Source: Erythrobacter sanguineus
Lineage (GTDB): Bacteria > Pseudomonadota > Alphaproteobacteria > Sphingomonadales > Sphingomonadaceae
NCBI RefSeq assembly: GCF_900143235.1
Contig: NZ_FRDF01000003.1
Location: forward strand, 40,001 to 104,000
Length of the DNA stretch: 64,000 bases
Reading direction: 5' to 3'
Shown here: positions 1 through 8,685 of the stretch, in pieces
Numbering within the stretch: the first letter of the stretch is position 1
Layout: each line of letters opens with the position of its first letter
Translations under genes and position numbers: made by a program
The notes under the pieces: generated by a model
The model's database searches: none
Seen by the model: the letters and a program-made list of their open reading frames with translations, nothing else
What the model was told of the DNA's origin: nothing

Positions 1-295
1 GCGTTATCGTGCCCAGCTGGCTGATCGCGCCATCGGCAGGGCTGAGAATGAAGCGGGATGCGTCCGCCAAGGGGCGTGCACCGGGCTTCAGTTCGCGGGT
101 GAAGAAGTCATTGAAGCTCGCAAATTGATCGAAACCGCGAACGGCATCGGCCATGTCGACGCCATAGGAACGCGCAAACCGGCGGATCAGCCGGTCCCTC
201 AACCAAGGACGTTCGCTTGCCGCAGCGCCGCCTGCCCACCGCGAAAGCAGGTGCTGCGGAAGGGCGTGCTGGAGCAGGACAAAGGGAGAGGGCAT
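1..295 (-). CDS. psd: Phosphatidylserine decarboxylase, N-terminal part (gene runs off the left edge)
   Basis: Reading leftwards from an ATG at 295-293 gives 98 codons that stay open to the window edge. The segment SFNDFFTRELKPGARPL followed by ILSPADGAISQLGTI is the conserved N-terminal signature of phosphatidylserine decarboxylase. This membrane enzyme converts phosphatidylserine to phosphatidylethanolamine and carries a self-made pyruvoyl group. The autocleavage site lies further downstream and is outside the window, so catalytic integrity cannot be judged. Another ATG a few bases upstream is in a different frame. The gene has the same orientation as the chemotaxis block but is separated from it by about 120 bases. 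Confidence 0.85.
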   Translation of the reverse strand, partial: MPSPFVLLQHALPQHLLSRWAGGAAASERPWLRDRLIRRFARSYGVDMADAVRGFDQFASFNDFFTRELKPGARPLADASRFILSPADGAISQLGTIT

Positions 296-416
296 TGTGC
301 ATAACCGTCAGAACCATGCGCAACGAATGGCGCTGGCATGTCCGTAACCGCCCACGCCCGAGGATGATAGGCCAAAGGCGCTATCGACCCGCCTTGCAAC
401 CGCGGCAAAGAACCCG

Positions 417-2279
417 TCAGCCCGCGCGCACCCGTGACAAGAACCCGCGCACCTGCTCGCTGAGATGGCTGGCCTGTCCCTCAAGCTCGTTGGCGCTGGA
501 CAGCACCTGGCTGGCTGCGGCGCCGGTGGACAGCGACAATTGCCGCACATCTTCAATATGGCCCGCAACCTTCTCCGTGCCGCGCGCGGCGAGATCGATG
601 CTCTGCGCCAGATCGCGTCCGGCGACCGATTGCTGATCGACTGCGGTGGCAATCGAGACGGCGGTTGCCTCCAGCTCCTTGACCTGTCCGGCGATCGATC
701 GCAGCGCCTTGACGCTGGCGCCGGTGGTCGATTGCATCGCGCGGATCTGGTCGGCGACCTTTTCGGTGGCGCGGCTGGTCTGCATGGCGAGCTCCTTGAC
801 CTCGCTGGCAACCACCGCGAACCCGCGCCCGGCCTCGCCGCCGCGTGCGGCCTCGATGCTGGCATTAAGCGCGAGCAGGTTGGTGCGCTGGGCGATGGTC
901 TGGATCAGTTCGACGATCTGGCCGACTTCCTCGGCCGAAGCCGCGAGTGCCGAAATCGTTTCATCCGCCTCGCCGGTGGCTTCGGTGGCAAGCCGCGCCA
1001 ATTCGCTGGAGGAGGCGGCCTGACGGCTGATCTCGCTGATCGACAGCGCAAATTCGTCGCTTGCGGCGGCGGCTGCGGTGGCCCCTGCATTGGCGTCTTC
1101 CATCGATGTCGCAACCTCGCCGGTCCGGCGGCTGGCTTCCTCGGCGCTGCCCGCCATCCGGGTTGCGGTGGTGTGCAGCTGGCTGGAGGCCGCCGCGACT
1201 CCGTTGACGACATCGCCGACAGTACGTTCGAATTGCAGCGCCACATCCTCAAGCATCGCCGCCTTGCGCGCCTCGGCCTCGATCCGTTCGCGCTCGCGCT
1301 CGTTTTGCAATTGCAATTCCTGCTCGGCCTTTTCGGAACGTTCGCGCGCGCGATCCTCCATCCACTTGTTGGCTTTCTTGAACAGGTCGAGCGCGCGGAC
1401 CATCTGGCCAACCTCGTCCTTGCGTTCGCCGCCCGCGATGGTGAAATGCCGGTCACCGGCGGCCAGCTGGTTCATCCCGCTGGCGATTTCGACGATCTTG
1501 CGCGAGAAATCACGCGAGAGGTAGGCAAGGCCGAGCAACAGCACCGCGCCGCCAAACGCCGCCAGCACTCCGAGGATCAGCACCATGTTGAAGAAATAGG
1601 CGATGCCGCTTGCTTCCTGGGTTTCGCCGCGGGCCGCCAGATCGGCAGCCAGACGGCTGGCTTCCTCAAGCAGAAAATCGCCCTCTGCCGCAACGCCAGA
1701 AGCAACCGCATTGGTGTTGCCACCCGTGCGGACAGCCTCGGCTGCGCGGTCGTTCTCGCTCTTCATCGCGTCAAGGCGGAGGTTGAGATCACCGCCGCGC
1801 GATTCCATGTCGGGCAGATGTTCGGCCAGAACTGCCGTGATGGCCGCAACCTGTGCCATGACGTCGGCCTCGCTCGCACGCTGCGCCTCGCGCAGGCTGG
1901 GCGAGCGGTCATACAGCGCGCGCACCGAATGGTAACGCAGTTCACCCGCTGCCGATTGCAGCTCGCCTGCGGCAATCACCGCTTCCTGCACGCGGGCCGA
2001 AGCATTGTACCGGTTCCACAATTCGCCAAGCCCAAGGCCCAGCACAAGCGACATGGCAAAGCCGACCGCGAAGAAGGTGCCGAAGATCGCATTGATCTTC
2101 CTTGCCAGGGACAGATCGCGGAACCAGCCGAGCCGTTCGAGCAGGCTGGTCTTCAGCACGGTTTCCGGGACCGCGGCGTTGGCATGGGCATCTTCGGTTT
2201 CGAAGTCGGATCTCAGATCGTGCACGAATTCGGGAACGGCCTGTTCCTCATGGCGCTCCTGCAGGGTCATCATGTTCAT
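417..2279 (-). CDS. Methyl-accepting chemotaxis protein
   Basis: A 620-residue chemoreceptor. After an unusually long cytoplasmic head of about 60 residues come a first membrane helix (about 63-86), a sensory segment of about 140 residues, a second membrane helix (about 229-253), a HAMP linker and the coiled-coil signalling domain. The hairpin tip, with [19 protein letters not shown] and then [15 protein letters not shown], is the region that binds CheA and CheW. It is the last gene of the leftward chemotaxis operon and a close paralogue of its upstream neighbour, nearly identical across the signalling tip. The ligand cannot be deduced. No CheR-binding pentapeptide is seen at the C-terminus, which ends FLSRVRAG. 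Confidence 0.93.
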   Translation of the reverse strand: MNMMTLQERHEEQAVPEFVHDLRSDFETEDAHANAAVPETVLKTSLLERLGWFRDLSLARKINAIFGTFFAVGFAMSLVLGLGLGELWNRYNASARVQEAVIAAGELQSAAGELRYHSVRALYDRSPSLREAQRASEADVMAQVAAITAVLAEHLPDMESRGGDLNLRLDAMKSENDRAAEAVRTGGNTNAVASGVAAEGDFLLEEASRLAADLAARGETQEASGIAYFFNMVLILGVLAAFGGAVLLLGLAYLSRDFSRKIVEIASGMNQLAAGDRHFTIAGGERKDEVGQMVRALDLFKKANKWMEDRARERSEKAEQELQLQNERERERIEAEARKAAMLEDVALQFERTVGDVVNGVAAASSQLHTTATRMAGSAEEASRRTGEVATSMEDANAGATAAAAASDEFALSISEISRQAASSSELARLATEATGEADETISALAASAEEVGQIVELIQTIAQRTNLLALNASIEAARGGEAGRGFAVVASEVKELAMQTSRATEKVADQIRAMQSTTGASVKALRSIAGQVKELEATAVSIATAVDQQSVAGRDLAQSIDLAARGTEKVAGHIEDVRQLSLSTGAAASQVLSSANELEGQASHLSEQVRGFLSRVRAG

Positions 2280-2373
2280 GCCGCAATCCCCCGGGGTTTG
2301 ACTTCAAGCATTTGTGAAGGAAATTCCTTTCCAAAAGCTTGATTCCGGCGATGCGCTTCGGGGAATGTACGGA

Positions 2374-4179
2374 TTATCCGGCGCGGATCCGACCAAGGAA
2401 GCCTTGTACTTGCTGGCGCAAGGTGGCCGCCTGGGTTTCAAGACTGGTGGCGCTGGCAAGCACCTGACTGGCGGCCGAGCCGGTCGAGAGGGCCATGGTG
2501 CGCACCTCGCAGATATGATCGGCGACCTGCTCGGTGCCGCGCGCGGCCAGATCGATGCTGCGCGAAAGATCCTGCCCTGCGACCGATTGCTGGTCGACGG
2601 CGCTGGCGATGGAGACCGCGGTGGTCTCAAGCTGGCGGATCTGCCCGGCAATGGCGCGCAGGGCCGAAACGCTCGCTCCGGTGCTGTCCTGCATGCCGCG
2701 GATCTGGTCGGCGATCTTATCGGTTGCGCGGCTGGTCTGGTTGGCCAGTTCCTTGACCTCGCTCGCCACCACCGCAAAGCCGCGCCCGGCCTCTCCGCCG
2801 CGCGCCGCTTCGATCGAGGCATTGAGGGCCAGCAGATTGGTGCGCCGGGCGATGCTCTGGATAAGTTCGACGATCTCGCCGACCTGCTGCGCTGACGCGG
2901 TGAGCGCGCTGATCGTGCTGTCGGCTTCGTGCGCGGTAACGGCGGCTTCGCGCGCCAGTTCGGCAGATGAAGCCGCCTGACGGCTGATTTCGCCGATCGA
3001 CATGGCAAACTCGTCGCTCGCAGAGGCGGCGGCGGTTGCCCCGATTCTGGCTTCCTCCATTGCGCCTGCGACCTCGCCCGTGCGGCGGCTGGTATCCTCG
3101 GCCGTGGTCGCCATCAGCGTTGCAGTGGATTGAAGCTGGCCGGAGGCTGCGACCACGCCGGTCACCACCTCGCCCACGGTGCGTTCGAACTGGTCGGCCA
3201 CGTCGCGCAGCATCCGCTCGCGTTCGATCCGGGCTTCTTCCTGCTCGATCTGTCGCCGGGTGTGTTCCTCGCGTTCGGCTGCGGCCCGCTCGGCCCGCTC
3301 GCGGCTCAGGCGTTCCAGCTGGCGTCCGGCACGGTGGAACACTTCAAGCGCGCGCGCCATGTCGCCGATCTCGTCGCGGCGTGTCATGCCGGTGATCGCG
3401 ATATCCTTTTCGCCAGAGGCAAGCCGGGTCATCTGTCCGGCCATTGCGCGCAGCGATCCGCCAATCGTCTGATTGGCATAGCGTTGCGCCGCCAGCGTGA
3501 TCAGCGTGAGCGTGGCGGCGATTGCGATCCAGGCGAACAGCAGGGTGGAAATCAGATCCGCCCCGGCATCGGACAGCGTATCGGCATCCGCGCCCAGCGA
3601 TCGGGCCATGTCCCGCCCAGCCTCAAGCACCGTGCCGCCCGTTGCTGCAACTTCGCGCGCCTGGGTGTCGCGCCGGCTGGCACTGCCCGCGTTCGCGCCG
3701 AACCCGGCGATCTGGCGGCGGAAATCGGCAATGCCCTTGCGGATCACAGTCAGCTGATCGCGGTCGGGGATGTTGGAGCTGCGGGCCCGGTCTGTCAGTC
3801 CGATGACGCTGCGGTCGGCAGCGGCAAGTTCATCCAGCGCCGCGCGTCCCCGTGCGCCATCGCCGCTGGCCACCAGCATTTCGGCATGGCGCTGGCTTTC
3901 GCTGAGATGGACCAGCAGGCGCTCGGCCTCAAGCGCGTTATCATGGGTGAGGTTGATGCGGTTCGAGCGGTTGCCAAGCTCGATAAATCCGGCGATCGCG
4001 AACAGCCCGGCCAGCAGCGCGAAGCCGAGATTTACGGTGACGAAAAAGGTGATCTTGCCGCCAACCGAAAGGCCTGCGAACCACCCGTGCAGGCCGGCGA
4101 ATGATTGCGTCGGGTGCGCTTGATGGGCGCCTGCATGTTCAGCCTCAAGCTCGATGGCAATGTCCTGCAGCGCGCTCAT
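2374..4179 (-). CDS. Methyl-accepting chemotaxis protein (tandem paralogue)
   Basis: A 601-residue chemoreceptor with the same plan as its downstream neighbour: a short cytoplasmic head, a membrane helix at about 43-66, a periplasmic segment, a second helix near 205-230, HAMP, and a signalling domain with tip [18 protein letters not shown] (here with RRTNLL at its start). Its ATG overlaps the stop of the EAL reading frame as ATGA, so the two are translationally coupled. The sensory regions of the two receptors differ far more than the signalling halves. This indicates tandem duplication followed by divergence of input specificity. Confidence 0.93.
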   Translation of the reverse strand: MSALQDIAIELEAEHAGAHQAHPTQSFAGLHGWFAGLSVGGKITFFVTVNLGFALLAGLFAIAGFIELGNRSNRINLTHDNALEAERLLVHLSESQRHAEMLVASGDGARGRAALDELAAADRSVIGLTDRARSSNIPDRDQLTVIRKGIADFRRQIAGFGANAGSASRRDTQAREVAATGGTVLEAGRDMARSLGADADTLSDAGADLISTLLFAWIAIAATLTLITLAAQRYANQTIGGSLRAMAGQMTRLASGEKDIAITGMTRRDEIGDMARALEVFHRAGRQLERLSRERAERAAAEREEHTRRQIEQEEARIERERMLRDVADQFERTVGEVVTGVVAASGQLQSTATLMATTAEDTSRRTGEVAGAMEEARIGATAAASASDEFAMSIGEISRQAASSAELAREAAVTAHEADSTISALTASAQQVGEIVELIQSIARRTNLLALNASIEAARGGEAGRGFAVVASEVKELANQTSRATDKIADQIRGMQDSTGASVSALRAIAGQIRQLETTAVSIASAVDQQSVAGQDLSRSIDLAARGTEQVADHICEVRTMALSTGSAASQVLASATSLETQAATLRQQVQGFLGRIRAG

Positions 4180-5054
4180 GCCACCTGTTCTCCGGCCAGC
4201 CCGGCGTTCTGCGCGGCAATCAGGCGATCAATTTCGGCTGCGGGGACGGCGCGATAATACAGCCAGCCCTGAATCTGGTCGCATCCGGCAAGGCGCGCCA
4301 GTTCGGCCTGCTCCTCGGTCTCCACCCCTTCGGCGGTGACGGCCATGTTGAGCGCGCGTGCGAGTGCGATGCTGGACAGCATCATGGCCCGGCTGCCGTC
4401 ATCCCCGCCGGCCAGTTCGATCAGGCTGCGGTCAAGCTTGAGCTTTTCGAAGCGGAACCGCCGCAGGAACCCGATCGAGGCATAGCCCGTGCCGAAATCA
4501 TCGAGCGCGATCCGCACCCCGAAGGAACGGATCACGTCGAGCGTGCGCTCGGCCACCATGGGGTCGAGCACGAGGCAGGTTTCGGTCACTTCGAGTTCGA
4601 GCTGGTGCGGCGGGAAGCCGGTTTCCTCCAGCACCTCGCCAAGCTTGATCGGAAATTCGGGATTGCGCAGCTGGGCCGCGGAAATATTGACCGACAAGCT
4701 GATCTCGCCCCAGCGCAGGGCATCGCACACCGCCTGACGCAGCACCCACAGGCCGAGCGGGTTGATCAGCCCCGAATCCTCGGCCACCGGAATGAACACA
4801 GTGGGGCCGAGCGGGTCGCGGTTTCCGCGATCCCAGCGCAGCAGCGCTTCGACCGCGACGATCCGGCCATCGCCGGCATCGACCAGCGGCTGATAGGCCA
4901 CCATGAATTCACCGGCAGCGATCCCGGCGCGAATTTCGTCCTCGATCTCGCGCACACGCTCGCGCCGGCGGTCGAAGGTTTCGTTGAACCAGGTGCAACG
5001 CATCTTGCCGCCGCGCTTCGACGTGTACATGGCGACATCGCTACGCCGGAGCAT
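4176..5054 (-). CDS. EAL-domain cyclic-di-GMP phosphodiesterase segment (3' half of the interrupted gene)
   Basis: The first ATG after the in-frame stop opens 292 codons: the tail of the GGDEF domain ([13 protein letters not shown]) and then a full EAL domain. Metal- and substrate-binding motifs are present: VEALLRWD (the EAL signature), the NISAAQLR segment, [14 protein letters not shown] and KLDRSLI. If translated it could hydrolyse c-di-GMP to pGpG in the cytosol. No strong ribosome-binding site is obvious before this ATG. Its stop overlaps the start of the next receptor gene. Confidence 0.7.
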   Translation of the reverse strand: MLRRSDVAMYTSKRGGKMRCTWFNETFDRRRERVREIEDEIRAGIAAGEFMVAYQPLVDAGDGRIVAVEALLRWDRGNRDPLGPTVFIPVAEDSGLINPLGLWVLRQAVCDALRWGEISLSVNISAAQLRNPEFPIKLGEVLEETGFPPHQLELEVTETCLVLDPMVAERTLDVIRSFGVRIALDDFGTGYASIGFLRRFRFEKLKLDRSLIELAGGDDGSRAMMLSSIALARALNMAVTAEGVETEEQAELARLAGCDQIQGWLYYRAVPAAEIDRLIAAQNAGLAGEQVA

Positions 5055-5144
5055 TTCCGAAGACGGGATCCGGTTGTCGCTGGTGCTGCGGGTAAGGCCG
5101 ATGCTGGCCCCGATTGCGATCTGCCGTTCGCCTACGGCGACCTG

Positions 5145-5714
5145 TTATGCCAGCCGTTCAAGCAGGGTGCGGCACATGCCTTCCAGGATCGTGCCGGCCA
5201 CCTTGCCGGCCATCACGGCCGCAAATTCGTCTCCGCCCAGCCGGTAGCAGCGCGCCTCGTTGCCGCACACCTCGCGCAGCAGGTGGGCGCATTGTGCGAT
5301 CAGCTGGTCGCCAACGGCATGGCCGTAATGATCATTCACCTGCTTGAAACTGTCGAGATCGATCAGCGCCAGTGCGATTTCATCTTCGCTGTGCGACAGC
5401 CGTTCGACATCCTCGTGCAGCGCCCGGCGATTGGGCAGCTGGGTGAGCGTATCGGTCATGCCGAGAGATTCCAGCTCGCGTATGTTCGCCATGCTGCTGC
5501 GACCAAGCAGCAGCAGCAGCGCGGCATAGACAAGCAGCGTGGAAATCATCAACGGCGCAGAGGCACTGATCGTGAACCGGTCGCTCAGACTGATCGCAAG
5601 AACCGCAATGCCGGTGATCGCGCAGGCGACTGCCAGGGGCAGCAGCACCAGCCCGAGGGGGGTCAGGCGCAATGGTTTCTTGGTCACTGACACGTGTGCA
5701 TCCCTGATCAGCAT
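5145..5714 (-). CDS. Membrane-anchored GGDEF segment (5' half of the interrupted gene)
   Basis: 189 residues with two membrane helices (roughly 20-45 and 50-72). A GGDEF domain follows with an intact active-site motif, CYRLGGDEFAAV. The usual RxxD inhibitory site is not present upstream of the motif. The frame stops before the conserved ASIGL and DVAMY elements that complete the fold, so as a separate protein it is probably inactive as a diguanylate cyclase. It lies just downstream of cheR in the chemotaxis operon. Confidence 0.6.
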   Translation of the reverse strand: MLIRDAHVSVTKKPLRLTPLGLVLLPLAVACAITGIAVLAISLSDRFTISASAPLMISTLLVYAALLLLLGRSSMANIRELESLGMTDTLTQLPNRRALHEDVERLSHSEDEIALALIDLDSFKQVNDHYGHAVGDQLIAQCAHLLREVCGNEARCYRLGGDEFAAVMAGKVAGTILEGMCRTLLERLA

Positions 5715-5817
5715 GGCTTGATCGCTGTCTAATCAGGCAACATCGTAAAAGGGAGCGGCTAAGGAAGCGTAAAGCCTGTTCACCGGGAAGTTCGCCGATG
5801 TTGCGCGGCCGCCCCGC

Positions 5818-6681
5818 TCAACCTGCGTATTGCCTCAGCCGGTCGCGCTGCAGCGCCAGCGGTTCGAAAAAGCTGGTGCGGGCTGATACCGGCTGGAAAC
5901 GCTCGGTCTGGCCGATCACGGTCTCCCCGGCGCCCAGCATCAGGAAACCGTGGGGCGATAGCGCGCTGGCAAGCCGGTCGAACGCGGTCTGGCGGGTGCT
6001 GCGCTCGAAATAGAGCAGCACGTTGCGGCACAGCACGAGATCAAAGGGCTGGCGTCCGGGATGTGGCCCGAGGATGTTGTGCTGGCGGAAATGCACCAGG
6101 CGGCGCGCATCCTCGCGCACTTGCCAGCCTCCTGCGGTTTCGTCGAAATATCGCAGCATCTGCGTTACGGGCAGCCCGCGCTGCACCTCGAACTGGCTGT
6201 AAAGCCCGCTGCGCGCAGCGTTGATCGCCCGGTGCGATACGTCGGTGCCGAGGATATCGATGGTCCAGCCCTGCCAGCGCTCCCGCTGCTCGGCGAACAG
6301 CATGGCGAGCGAATAGACTTCCTGTCCGGTCGAACAGCCCACCGACCAGATCGACAGGCGCTTCACATCGGCGCGGCGGCGGGCGAGTTCGGGCAGGATT
6401 TCGCAAGGCAGCTGATCGAAGGTGGGCTTGTCGCGGAAGAAATAGGTCTCGTTGTTCAGCAGCGCCTCAACCACTTCCTGCGCCAGATCGGGGCTTTCGG
6501 GGCCCGTGCGCGGTGAGGCCAGCAGGCATACGAGCTGATCGACATTGCTGATGCCATATTCGCGGAACAGCCCGCCAAGCGCCGAATTGACCCGCCAGCG
6601 CCGACTTTCGGTCAGATGCTGACCGGTGCGGGCGGCAAGCAGATCGGCGATGATCTGGTGCGAGGCTTCGCTGGTTTCCAC
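5818..6681 (-). CDS. cheR: Chemotaxis protein methyltransferase CheR
   Basis: 287 residues from a GTG at 6681, which sits 11 bases after the cheB stop and behind an SD-like GGATAGGGG. The same frame stays open upstream inside cheB, but that extension is low-complexity Arg/Gly/Pro shadow and was removed. The S-adenosylmethionine pocket reads WSVGCSTGQEVYSLAM, and the C-terminal FDLVLCRNVLLYF is the family signature. CheR methylates glutamates on chemoreceptors for adaptation, opposing CheB, whose gene is immediately upstream. Confidence 0.93.
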   Translation of the reverse strand: METSEASHQIIADLLAARTGQHLTESRRWRVNSALGGLFREYGISNVDQLVCLLASPRTGPESPDLAQEVVEALLNNETYFFRDKPTFDQLPCEILPELARRRADVKRLSIWSVGCSTGQEVYSLAMLFAEQRERWQGWTIDILGTDVSHRAINAARSGLYSQFEVQRGLPVTQMLRYFDETAGGWQVREDARRLVHFRQHNILGPHPGRQPFDLVLCRNVLLYFERSTRQTAFDRLASALSPHGFLMLGAGETVIGQTERFQPVSARTSFFEPLALQRDRLRQYAG

Positions 6682-6692
6682 GCTGCGTGCCC

Positions 6693-7814
6693 CTATCCGT
6701 GCCGCAGCAAAACGGCGCTGGCCTGCGCGGTGATCGCCTCGCCAAGGCGTGGCGGGCTGGCGATCAATCCGGCCAGCCCGGCCTTGGCGACCGCGCCGGG
6801 CATGCCCCAGACCGCGCTGCTTTCCGCATCCTGCGCATAGATCGTGCCGCCCGCGCTCACCAGTTCCTTTGCCCCCAGCACCCCGTCGCGGCCCATGCCC
6901 GACAGGATCACGCCCAGCGCGCGGCCATCGCAGGCAAGGGCAAGGCTGGCGAGCATCGGATCGACCGAGGGCAGGCAGCCACTGGGCGCGGGTTCCTGAC
7001 AGATGCGGGCGAGCAGCCGATCGCCGCTGCGCCTGACCAGCAGGTGACCATGGCCGGGGGCAATCATGATCCGGCCCGGCTGGATGACCATCCCGTCGGC
7101 TGCGATGTCGGTCGGGCGTCCGCACGCATTCTCCACCTGCCGCGCGAAGACGGGAATGAACGATGTCGGCAGATGCTGGGTGATGAGGATCGGCAGGATG
7201 CAATCGTGCCCCAGCGTGCCCAGCATCTGGCCAAGCGCATGGATCCCGCCGGTCGAGGCGCCCACCGCGATCACTTCCGGGCGCCGCGCGCGCAGGTTGG
7301 CGGCGGGCCGTGCAAAGGAGCGTTCGGCGAGCCCTGTCGCCGCGCTGCCGGTTTCGGCATTGCGGGCGCCGAGCGCGCGGATCTTGCCCAGAAGCTGGGT
7401 GCGGTAATCCTCGGTAAAGCCGCCGGGGCGGGGTTTCCGCAGGGTATCGGCGGCCCCCATCTGAAGCGCCGCCAGCGTGTGTTCGGCCCCGTCGACGGTC
7501 AGCGAGGAAACGACCAGCACCTGCGGGCCGCCGGGCGTAGCGAGGATCGCGGGCAGGGCATCAAGCCCGCCCATACCTGGCATTTCAAGATCGAGCAGCA
7601 CCACATCGGCAGGTTCGCTGGCAAGCTGGGCAATGGCGCGTTCGGCGCTGCTGGCGGTGCCGATGATCGCCAGCGCCGGATCGCTTTCGACCATGCGCTT
7701 GAAGATGGTGCGCACGGTCAGCGAATCATCGACAATCATCACCCGGATCGTGCCCTTGCGCCTGACGGGCGCAGCATGGGCGGCCAGCGGAGTCCGAGGC
7801 GCGCCCGGGCTCAC
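6693..7814 (-). CDS. cheB: Chemotaxis response regulator protein-glutamate methylesterase CheB
   Basis: 373 residues: a receiver domain (IRVMIVDDS with phospho-acceptor Asp in VLLDLEMPG), a linker, and the C-terminal methylesterase domain. The catalytic triad is visible as Ser in GASTGG, His in ITQHLP and Asp in SGMGRDG. It removes methyl groups from chemoreceptors after phosphorylation by CheA. Its start overlaps the end of cheY by four bases (ATGA), so the two are coupled. Confidence 0.95.
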   Translation of the reverse strand: MSPGAPRTPLAAHAAPVRRKGTIRVMIVDDSLTVRTIFKRMVESDPALAIIGTASSAERAIAQLASEPADVVLLDLEMPGMGGLDALPAILATPGGPQVLVVSSLTVDGAEHTLAALQMGAADTLRKPRPGGFTEDYRTQLLGKIRALGARNAETGSAATGLAERSFARPAANLRARRPEVIAVGASTGGIHALGQMLGTLGHDCILPILITQHLPTSFIPVFARQVENACGRPTDIAADGMVIQPGRIMIAPGHGHLLVRRSGDRLLARICQEPAPSGCLPSVDPMLASLALACDGRALGVILSGMGRDGVLGAKELVSAGGTIYAQDAESSAVWGMPGAVAKAGLAGLIASPPRLGEAITAQASAVLLRHG

Positions 7815-8176
7815 GCGAAGCCGACGAGCTGCAGCTTGATCTGGAGGGTCTCGTGGTCGAACGGCTTCATGACATATTCGTCCGCCCCAGCCGCAATCGC
7901 CTCGCAGATATGCGCAACGTCGTTTTCGGTGGTGCAGAACACCACCTTCGGCGCATCCCCGCCGGGCCGCTGGCGCAGATGCACGAGGAATTCGATCCCG
8001 GTCATCACCGGCATGTTCCAGTCGAGCAGCACCACATCGGGCATCGCATCATCGCAGGCATCAAGCGCGGATTTGCCGTTATCGGCCTCCGTGACCGCGA
8101 AGCCGAGCGTTTCGAGGATATGCCGCGAAACCTTGCGGATCACCCGCGAATCATCGACGATCAGGCACGTTTTCAT
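7811..8176 (-). CDS. cheY: Single-domain response regulator CheY
   Basis: 121 residues forming one receiver domain: acidic pair in IVDDSRVIRK, phospho-acceptor Asp in VVLLDWNMP, Thr in FCTTEND and Lys in VMKPF. The ATG at 8176 begins MKTCLIVDDS. An upstream open extension of the same frame is not protein-like and was trimmed. CheY carries the CheA phosphoryl signal to the motility output, which is not encoded in this window. Confidence 0.93.
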   Translation of the reverse strand: MKTCLIVDDSRVIRKVSRHILETLGFAVTEADNGKSALDACDDAMPDVVLLDWNMPVMTGIEFLVHLRQRPGGDAPKVVFCTTENDVAHICEAIAAGADEYVMKPFDHETLQIKLQLVGFA

Positions 8177-8232
8177 GGCAATTCCTGCTTTGGAGCGGAT
8201 GCTGAACCTAGAAACATTGGGTAAGCATAGGA

Positions 8233-8685
8233 TTAAGCTGCCACCTCGATTTCTCCGCGTGGGGTGTCCGGGCCAGCGATCAGCGCAGGCAGGTCGATCA
8301 GCAGCGCCGGGCCGGTAGCCGTCTCGATCATGCCGGCGGCGATGCGCGACCATTCGGGGCCGAAGCCGCCCGGAACCTGCCCGGGTTCTCCGGTCGCGGT
8401 GGTGATATCCTCGATCCCGTCCACCATCAGCGCATAGGAATGGCCGCCGTTGCCGATCACCGCGGCGCGATCATCGGTCGGCCACGGCGCGGCATCGAAA
8501 CCGATCGCGCGGCGGCAATCGATCACGGTCAGCGACTGGCTGCGCAGTGCGGCGATCCCGGCGATGAAATCGGCGGCGCGCGGCACGGGGGTGATCGCGC
8601 CCAGCTCGATCACCGATTTGACGTCATGCGCACTGAGCGCGCATCGGCGCCCGGCAATCTGGACGATTACAAGCAGCTGGTTCAT
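8233..8685 (-). CDS. cheW: Chemotaxis coupling protein CheW
   Basis: 150 residues making up a single CheW domain. It begins MNQLLVIVQIAGRRCALSAHDV and has the FIAGIAALRSQSLTVID core, which corresponds to the family's G-x-x-x-LRG-x-x-hPVID stretch. It bridges chemoreceptors and CheA. Its start overlaps the cheA stop by four bases, so stoichiometric co-translation is likely. Confidence 0.92.
   Translation of the reverse strand: MNQLLVIVQIAGRRCALSAHDVKSVIELGAITPVPRAADFIAGIAALRSQSLTVIDCRRAIGFDAAPWPTDDRAAVIGNGGHSYALMVDGIEDITTATGEPGQVPGGFGPEWSRIAAGMIETATGPALLIDLPALIAGPDTPRGEIEVAA

Larger units (their letters stand above)
4176..5714 (-). pseudogene. GGDEF-EAL cyclic-di-GMP protein interrupted by an in-frame TAA
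   Basis: One continuous frame of 513 codons encodes two membrane helices, a GGDEF domain and an EAL domain. It is cut by a TAA at 5147-5145 (codon 190). The sequence on both sides joins smoothly into a normal GGDEF domain: LLERLA, stop, QVAVGERQIAIGASIGL. The stop therefore looks like a point nonsense change, not a gene boundary. It removes the last strand and helix of the GGDEF domain from the first product. The EAL part is undamaged and could be made by reinitiation. A sequencing error is possible. Confidence 0.75.

Noticed and set aside
465..2342. A 625-codon open frame antisense to the first chemoreceptor gene
   Set aside because: Composition is low-complexity Gly/Arg/Asp, and the opposite strand is an unambiguous chemoreceptor.
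6682..7203. N-terminal extension of cheR reaching back into cheB
   Set aside because: The extension is Arg/Pro/Gly-rich and overlaps cheB in another frame. The GTG at 6681 with an SD-like sequence gives the normal CheR length.
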